From: CAZUDO01 sp964618895
Lineage (GTDB): Bacteria > Desulfobacterota > Binatia > DP-6
NCBI GenBank assembly: GCA_964618895.1
Contig: CAZUDO010000056.1
Coordinates: 124,001 to 188,000 of the forward strand
Direction of reading: 5' to 3'
Length of the DNA stretch: 64,000 bases
Shown: in pieces, positions 60,201 through 64,000 of the stretch
Layout: each line of letters begins with the position of its first letter
How positions within the stretch are numbered: position 1 is the stretch's first letter
Made by a program: the position numbers and the translations under genes
The notes under the pieces: model-generated
Told to the model about the DNA's origin: nothing
The model's database searches: none
Seen by the model: only the letters and a program-made list of their open reading frames with translations

Positions 60201-60716
60201 GGTGCGGAACTCGAACGCATCGCGCGTCAGGCGGAACGTCTCCGGGCCGACCCAGATGCTCCCCTTGGGGCTCGCGTCCTTCAGGCGGGCGGCCAGGTTG
60301 ACGGTGTCGCCCATGACCGTGAAGTCGCGTTTGTGGTCGCCGCCCACGTCGCCGGCGAGCACCAGGCCGGTGTTGATGCCGCTGTGGATGTCGAGCGGGG
60401 TCAGCTCCGGGTGGTCGCGTCTGAACCCGTAGATGGCCGTGCGCATCTCGATGGCGGCGTTGATCGCGTTGCGCGGGGCTTCCTCGAGCGCCACCGGGAC
60501 GCCGAACAGGGCCATCACGCAGTCGCCGATGTACTTGTCGACCATGCCGCCGTGGCGGAGCACCGCACCCTCGAGCAGCGTGAAGCATTCGTTCATGAGG
60601 GCGGTCACGTCCTCGGGGTCCATGCGTTCGGAGAGGGCCGTGAAGCCGGACACGTCCGCGAACAGGACGGTGGCGTACCGCCGCTGCTCTTCGTGCTTGG
60701 GGGGAGAAGGTGCCAT
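57231..60716 (-). CDS. Adenylate cyclase - AAA/STAND ATPase - TPR signalling protein
   Basis: An 1161-aa cytoplasmic protein. A class III cyclase domain at residues about 12-195 has metal Asp in TVLFADVSGFTAL and YIGDCVMALFG, and MGDTVNLAARL. It is followed by a STAND-type ATPase with Walker A GDAGLGKTR (about residue 240) and Walker B LALVFEDLHWAD. A long helical TPR-like C-terminal region runs from about 600. Such proteins sense ligands through the C-terminal part and control the cyclase. It lies 19 nt upstream of lnt on the same strand. Confidence 0.93.
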   Translation of the reverse strand: MAPSPPKHEEQRRYATVLFADVSGFTALSERMDPEDVTALMNECFTLLEGAVLRHGGMVDKYIGDCVMALFGVPVALEEAPRNAINAAIEMRTAIYGFRRDHPELTPLDIHSGINTGLVLAGDVGGDHKRDFTVMGDTVNLAARLKDASPKGSIWVGPETFRLTRDAFEFRTLKPITFKGKDHPVRTFEVRSEHQVIHRLRAISRRSVGSRLVGRDAELERLRDTMVALVAGRGGAVSLIGDAGLGKTRLTTELMALPVAHEVTFLQARSLSVGQTLSYHPFVDLLRSWAAIDEEAPAAEWMPQLRAAVAEHCGDQTADIFPFIATLMGAPLAGADQERVAGIQGAAMESLIVKSVRELFERLAAARPLALVFEDLHWADQSSIALLTALLPLAREHRLVFVGVYRPDFPDTAARFLESARRLLGPAHVEIALHPLDARHSRTLIDDLFRHGDLPTHVRGMILEKTAGNPFYVEEVIRALLDEGAATLSDGALRATEKILTVTIPSTIREVILVRVDRLPPRPRQVFQVASVIGRSFDRTLLAEVVAEPAHLNDDLELLADLELLVSTDVFTFKHAIIQEVAYDSILRTTRQHLHGRVAQVIETRHGQVQAAGYESIAAGDRGRIHGQVAVAMEAQRRGAGGVNGMLAYHFGLAGQPERAEPYLLEAGDEAARSAASNEALHFFRQASELTLRLYGETGDRKKLALLERNLALALFNRGQLIEAGRHFNRALEYLGEFVPHTTLGLGMRFATTLTGVLWRAYVPRRLRPLRPATDADREVIAVMYARAQAQTTADPGRFLFDTMETPRRLDTVDPRTVPNAGGIYASLVGIFSYTGLSFRIGARFLARAAPLVDPTDVREQMTFQLMRYLHHLLQGDWRDDYAIDDDLIAQNLRRGLLWPVTNYLGLNTHQRIHRGDFAGARAQLSRIASIEDTYGHDLAKSYRQATTAHLLTEERDLPRALDASEAYYAGHQDKLINLYALAALAKVQTLMGRLAHAKDTLANATELVRGAGTVPPFHLASYLRSCLLYEVTALEAGGTPASRDATRIVRRALRQAGLAAWHRPEVYRLAGTLAWLRQRPKAAVAWWERSVAAGERLGARPDLARTQVEIARRLGSGGDPARRIAGRNAREALDAARTIFSDLGLVHDLQHVAALERGAA

Positions 60717-60791
60717 CCGCGCGTTGCCAGCGCCCGCGCGCCGACCCTAAAACGCGACCGGCGGGTCTTCAAGGGGGGCCGGGAGTCGCGG

Positions 60792-60820
60792 TTGACGCCG
60801 TGCCGGTCGGTTGCCTAGTG
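60792..60820 (+). promoter_or_regulatory. Candidate promoter of the cyclopropane synthase-like gene
   Basis: TTGACG at 60792-60797 with a weak -10 (CCTAGT, 60814-60819, 16-bp spacer). The ATG is at 60829, so the transcript would have almost no leader. It lies in the divergent gap to the large cyclase gene. Confidence 0.3.
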
Positions 60821-60828
60821 GAAGGCGC

Positions 60829-62013
60829 ATGGCGCTCCCGGCCGAGGCGGTGCCGTCGCCGCTCGTTGCCCGGCTCGAACGGCTCGCTGCCGTCGACGCC
60901 GGGGTGACCCTGGTGCTCCCCGACGGGACGCCGGTCGGGGTGGGGGATTCCCCCAAGGTGGCGCGGGTCGTCTTCCACGATGCGGCGGCGCTCGACGCCC
61001 TGGTGCAGGGCGAGCACCTGGCGCTGGCGGAGGCCTATCTCGAGGGCCGCATCGACATCGACGGCTCGTTGCTCGAGGTCATGAAGGTGACCGAGCAGCT
61101 GACCCTCGACTCCGGGCCCATCGAACGTGCGCGGCTTCTCCTGCGCCTGCTGGTGCGCAACCGGCTCGCCTACGATCGCGAGTCGATCGCCTTCCACTAC
61201 GACCGCCCGCCGGAGTTCTTCCTGCCCTGGCTCGACCGCTGGCGGTGCTACTCGCACGGCCTCTACGCCCGGCTCGACGAGCCGATCGACGCCGCGATCG
61301 CGCGCAAGATGCAGGCGGCCATCGACGCCCTCGGACTCCGCCCCGGCATGGACGTGCTCGACATGGGGGGCGGCTGGGGCTGCTTCGTCGAGTACGCCGG
61401 ACGCCAGGGCATCCGGGTGCACAGCATCACCATTTCGGAGCAGCAGCACCGGTTCGTCCAGGACCTGATCCGGCGCCATGCGCTGCCGTGCACGAGCGCG
61501 CTGGTCAACCTGTGGGTCTACCGCCCGCCGCAGGCGTTCGATGGCGCGGTGTTCATGGGCACGTTCGAGCACAACCCGGAGTACGACCGCGTGGTCGGCA
61601 TCCTTGGCCGTCATCTCCGGCCGGGCGCCCGCGTGTGGGCCGACTTCTGTGCGCAGCGCACCGACTTCACCTTCGGCCGCTTCATGAAGAAGTACATCTG
61701 GCCGGGCCCGATCCGCTACGTCGACCCGGCGGCGTTGGTCGGCGCCTTCCTGCGCGGCGGCTTCAACGTGCACGAGCTGCGCGACGATACGCTGCACTAC
61801 GCGTGCACGATCCGCGACTGGGGGGACGCGATGGAGGCGCACCGCAGCGAGCTCGCGGCCCGTTTCGGCGAGCCAGCCGTGCGCGCCTTCCTCCTCTTTC
61901 TGCGCGGCTCGCTGCACTTTCTGCAGACGAACCGCACGCAGGCGTATCACCTGGTGGCCGGACGCGACCCGAGTCCGCTGCCGACCGGCGCCATCCGCGT
62001 GACCGGGGCGTAG
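60829..62013 (+). CDS. Cyclopropane-fatty-acyl-phospholipid synthase family methyltransferase
   Basis: A 394-aa SAM-dependent methyltransferase of the cyclopropane synthase (CfaS/CMAS) family. The first 140 residues form the lipid-binding N-domain (ALAEAYLEGRIDIDGSLLEV). The SAM motif is GMDVLDMGGGWGCFVEYA at about residue 175, then ITISEQQHRFVQD. It modifies double bonds of membrane fatty acids with a methylene or methyl group. ATG 60829; a TTG at 60811 gives a slightly longer form. Convergent and overlapping by 67 nt with a desaturase that could supply the double bond. Confidence 0.92.
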   Translation: MALPAEAVPSPLVARLERLAAVDAGVTLVLPDGTPVGVGDSPKVARVVFHDAAALDALVQGEHLALAEAYLEGRIDIDGSLLEVMKVTEQLTLDSGPIERARLLLRLLVRNRLAYDRESIAFHYDRPPEFFLPWLDRWRCYSHGLYARLDEPIDAAIARKMQAAIDALGLRPGMDVLDMGGGWGCFVEYAGRQGIRVHSITISEQQHRFVQDLIRRHALPCTSALVNLWVYRPPQAFDGAVFMGTFEHNPEYDRVVGILGRHLRPGARVWADFCAQRTDFTFGRFMKKYIWPGPIRYVDPAALVGAFLRGGFNVHELRDDTLHYACTIRDWGDAMEAHRSELAARFGEPAVRAFLLFLRGSLHFLQTNRTQAYHLVAGRDPSPLPTGAIRVTGA

Positions 62014-63008
62014 GGCTCGTAGAAGACGCGGCTGCCGTCGGGCGGCACGACGTGGCACGAGCGCAGCACGTCGGCGAAGGCGCGCCAGATCGGCGTGCCC
62101 GGCCGCCGATAGGCCGGCCCCAGCACGCGGGCGAGCGCGACGCTCGCCTGGCGCAGCCGGTAGTGGGGGATGTGGGGGAAGAGATGATGCGGCACGTGCG
62201 TGCCGACGTGGTGGTGGATGGCCTCGAACAGGCCATAGTGGCGGTCGACGGTGGCCAGCGCGCCGTGCAACGGTGTCCAGTCGGGATCACGGTACCAGGG
62301 CACGTCGGGGCTGGTGTGGTGCAGGATGGTGACCAGGTCGAGCCACACCGCGAACACGACGTACGGTGCCAGGTAGTAGCGGCAGACCGCGCCCGGTCCC
62401 CACCAGCAGGCGGCGCCCACGAGGCCGGCAGCGAAAAGGCCGCAGAGCGCGATACTGGCGGTGACACGCCCCTGCTCGCGGCGCGGAAAGAGCGCACTCT
62501 GCGGATTGAAGTGCGAGCCCGCGCGTCCGGGGCTGCGGCGCAGCAGGTAGAACGGCAGGCCGAAGAGGAACAGCCGGAAGCGTAGCAGGCGTACATGCCA
62601 GGGCAGGGCCGCCACCTCCGCCCGCGTCAGCGGGAACCACGTCTCGTCGCGATCGACGTGGCCGGTACCGCGATGATGAAGCCGGTGGCTCAAGCGCCAG
62701 CCATGGTACGGGACCAGGAGCGGCGTGTGGGTGAGATGGCCGACCAGGGTGTTCAGCCAGCGATGGCGGGAGAACGCCCCATGGCCGCAGTCGTGTCCGA
62801 TCAGGAAGAGGGCCCAGAACAAGGTACCGAGTCCGAACCAGAGGACGGGCCACAGCCAGCCGAGCCCCCGGTCGGCGAGCGACACGCCGGCGGCGTAGAG
62901 CGCCCCGATGGCCGTCAGGTCGCGCGCAAGATGGGCCAGCGACCGCCCCGTCGACGGACGGAAGCAGCGGGGCGGGACGGCGGCGCGCAGCTCCTGGTAC
63001 GAGGGCAC
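61947..63008 (-). CDS. Fatty acid desaturase, membrane type
   Basis: A 353-aa membrane desaturase with three His boxes for the di-iron centre: HDCGHGAFSRH near residue 80, HRLHHRGTGH near 115 and HHHVGTHVPHH near 280. The hydrophobic segments between them are about four. It introduces a double bond into acyl chains using oxygen. The GTG at 63008 is the first start before the family N-terminus. Its 3' end overlaps the cyclopropane synthase-like gene tail to tail. Confidence 0.92.
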   Translation of the reverse strand: MPSYQELRAAVPPRCFRPSTGRSLAHLARDLTAIGALYAAGVSLADRGLGWLWPVLWFGLGTLFWALFLIGHDCGHGAFSRHRWLNTLVGHLTHTPLLVPYHGWRLSHRLHHRGTGHVDRDETWFPLTRAEVAALPWHVRLLRFRLFLFGLPFYLLRRSPGRAGSHFNPQSALFPRREQGRVTASIALCGLFAAGLVGAACWWGPGAVCRYYLAPYVVFAVWLDLVTILHHTSPDVPWYRDPDWTPLHGALATVDRHYGLFEAIHHHVGTHVPHHLFPHIPHYRLRQASVALARVLGPAYRRPGTPIWRAFADVLRSCHVVPPDGSRVFYEPYAPVTRMAPVGSGLGSRPATR

Positions 63009-63081
63009 CGACGCGGAGTGTAGGTTCCGCGCGGGGCGGGGGTCAACACGACCTGACCATCGACGTGAGCGAGGCGGTCTA

Positions 63082-63478
63082 TCAGCCTGACGCCGCCACG
63101 CTCCAGTCTTGGAGGGGAAGCCCGTCGATTCTCCGCATGTGCCGGAGGTTGGCCGTAACCAGCGTCGCGCGGAGCGCGACGGCGTGCGCGGCGATCGCCA
63201 CGTCGAAGTCCTCGAGCCGTTCTCCCCGTCGCTCCAGAGACGCCTTGATCTCACCGAACGCCGCGCTGACCTCGTCGTCCCATGTAGCGTGCAGCAGCTC
63301 GGTTCGAAACAACTCGAAGCGTGCCGGCAAGGCCGTGCGTCGTCTGGAGGGACGCATGCGAGCGAGGCCGTATGCGATTTCCGCCATCGCGCCGGAGCGT
63401 ACCCTTCAGCCGGGCGATCGCGCCAGCGTCGGCACGCATGAGCGCAGAGAGCGTGGTCGTGTCGAGCACGTAGGTCAC
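63082..63478 (-). pseudogene. VapC-type PIN toxin, frameshifted
   Basis: The first part (from GTG 63478) reads TYVLDTTTLSALMRADAGAI, the start of a PIN domain with its first Asp. The second part, in another frame, has MAEIAYGLARMRPS, then ERLEDFDVAIAAHAVA and LVTANLRHM, with the Glu and Asp of the PIN site. The two join near 63390-63410. The length (397 nt) is not a multiple of three. The toxin should be inactive unless the shift is a sequence error. Start overlaps the antitoxin stop by 4 nt, as is usual for VapBC. Confidence 0.8.
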
Positions 63479-63729
63479 AGTGGCGACCGGCGTTTGCTCG
63501 TGCGGCGGGAGCGGACGGCCTCGAGCATCTGATCGACGGCGCGACGCGTTCCGGCGTCGTCCGATGGCCCGTCGAGTGCGCGTAGGAACTCCGGCGACCA
63601 CCGGTCTTCGTCGTCCAGCGACTGCCGCAGCGTCTCGACCACGAAACGGTTGCGGCTCACGTTCCGTGCTCGTGCCCGCGTGTCGATTCGTTGGAGGAGA
63701 TCCTGTGGGACGTGCATCGTCGTCGGCAT
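63475..63729 (-). CDS. VapB-type antitoxin, ribbon-helix-helix
   Basis: An 84-aa antitoxin. The N-terminal strand and two helices (MPTTMHVPQDLLQRIDTRAR, then NVSRNRFVVETLRQSL) are of the CopG/ribbon-helix-helix kind. The C-terminal part, including RRAVDQMLEAVRS, would bind the PIN toxin. ATG 63729. It lies upstream of the toxin with a GTGA overlap. RHH antitoxins normally repress their own promoter, which here should be in the 31-nt gap to the M48 gene or farther upstream. Confidence 0.85.
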   Translation of the reverse strand: MPTTMHVPQDLLQRIDTRARARNVSRNRFVVETLRQSLDDEDRWSPEFLRALDGPSDDAGTRRAVDQMLEAVRSRRTSKRRSPL

Positions 63730-63760
63730 GTCACCGAATACAGAGCGAAGATATCGCCGG

Positions 63761-64000
63761 TCAACCAGCCCGGTGCAATGCGTGCACGCGCGCCAGCACC
63801 GGCGGGTGCGAGTAGTGCAGGGCGACGTAGAGCGGGTGTGGCGTCAGGTTGGCCAGGCTGTCGGCCGACAGCCGCTTCAAGCCGCTCGCCAGCGGCGCAC
63901 CGGTGCCGGTCGTGCGCGCCGCGAACGCGTCGGCGGCGTATTCGTGCGCCCGCGACAGGGCGTGTCCCAGGATCGACAGAGCGAGGTCGACGGGCGCGAA
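63761..64000 (-). CDS. M48 family metallopeptidase (Ste24/CAAX protease type), partial
   Basis: Only the last 79 codons are in the window; the gene continues past its end. The visible end has SRAHEYAADAFAARTTG, with the Glu that acts as third zinc ligand in this family, then APLASGLKRLSADSLANLTP and YVALHYSHPPVLARVHAL, the typical Ste24 C-terminus. The HExxH site lies outside the window. Ste24-type enzymes are membrane zinc proteases for quality control of membrane proteins. Confidence 0.88.
   Translation of the reverse strand, partial: FAPVDLALSILGHALSRAHEYAADAFAARTTGTGAPLASGLKRLSADSLANLTPHPLYVALHYSHPPVLARVHALHRAG

Overview
The window is a high-GC, gene-dense bacterial chromosome segment with no rRNA, tRNA or CRISPR that I could see. 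Start codons are often GTG, and genes are packed in co-directional runs with 1-4 nt stop/start overlaps. The mix of genes is acyl-CoA and side-chain catabolism (MaoC-type hydratases, thiolase-like protein plus DUF35, CaiB/BaiF, crotonases, AMP ligase), LLM flavin oxidoreductase, Gld-type ABC transporter, and large secreted proteins with ELW(x)SDGT and Cys-rich CDDGN repeats. This resembles deltaproteobacteria-like lineages (Myxococcota, Desulfobacterota, Binatota). That placement is an inference from gene content only; no taxonomic marker is present.

Layout. 1-531: end of a NarL/FixJ response regulator. 553-7453: a promoter and seven forward genes, with a 2-hydroxyacid dehydrogenase, FGGY kinase and HAD phosphatase running into a Gld-type ABC transporter (ATPase, permease, GldG-like, DUF4340). 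7461-8870: reverse genes (DUF971, SDR, small ORF). 9023-15518: TetR regulator, then a two-subunit MaoC hydratase, thiolase-like protein, alpha/beta hydrolase, DUF35 protein, and a membrane-fused spermidine-synthase-like protein. 15566-20021: hydantoinase/oxoprolinase B and A subunits with a YjbQ-family gene and a 129-bp palindromic element between them. 20035-25708: two crotonases, small proteins, a 130-bp TA-flanked inverted-repeat element beside an ATPase pseudogene, an MFS transporter and an acetyltransferase. 25773-29867: a second TetR, a fused acyl dehydratase, two small envelope proteins and a cyclase-family hydrolase.

30025-35904: two large exported proteins, one with nine 48-residue ELW repeats and Cys-rich modules, one an SGNH hydrolase with Cys-rich 165-bp tandem repeats. 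35907-46059: a TetR gene divergent from an eight-gene catabolic operon (LLM oxidoreductase, aldehyde dehydrogenase, D-aminoacylase family, alcohol dehydrogenase, amidohydrolase, an isochorismatase fold that has lost its catalytic residues, SDR, acyl-CoA ligase). 46060-48638: sparse region with a hypothetical gene, a gene fragment and an exported beta-helix protein. 48639-64000: a membrane adenylate cyclase, HTH, DUF309, AMACR-like CoA-transferase family protein, TPR protein, truncated haemoglobin, DUF488, DUF924, a kappa-GST-like isomerase, cyclophilin, apolipoprotein N-acyltransferase, a cyclase-ATPase-TPR signalling protein, a cyclopropane-fatty-acid-synthase-like methyltransferase convergent with a fatty acid desaturase, a VapBC pair with a frameshifted toxin, and the end of an M48 peptidase.

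The strongest regulatory signal is a 12-bp motif, CGAACG-N-TCG-W-T, found at three places: the promoter of the first TetR, the region between it and the MaoC/thiolase operon, and the core promoter of the second TetR/dehydratase operon. This suggests one shared regulon for the two acyl-CoA loci.
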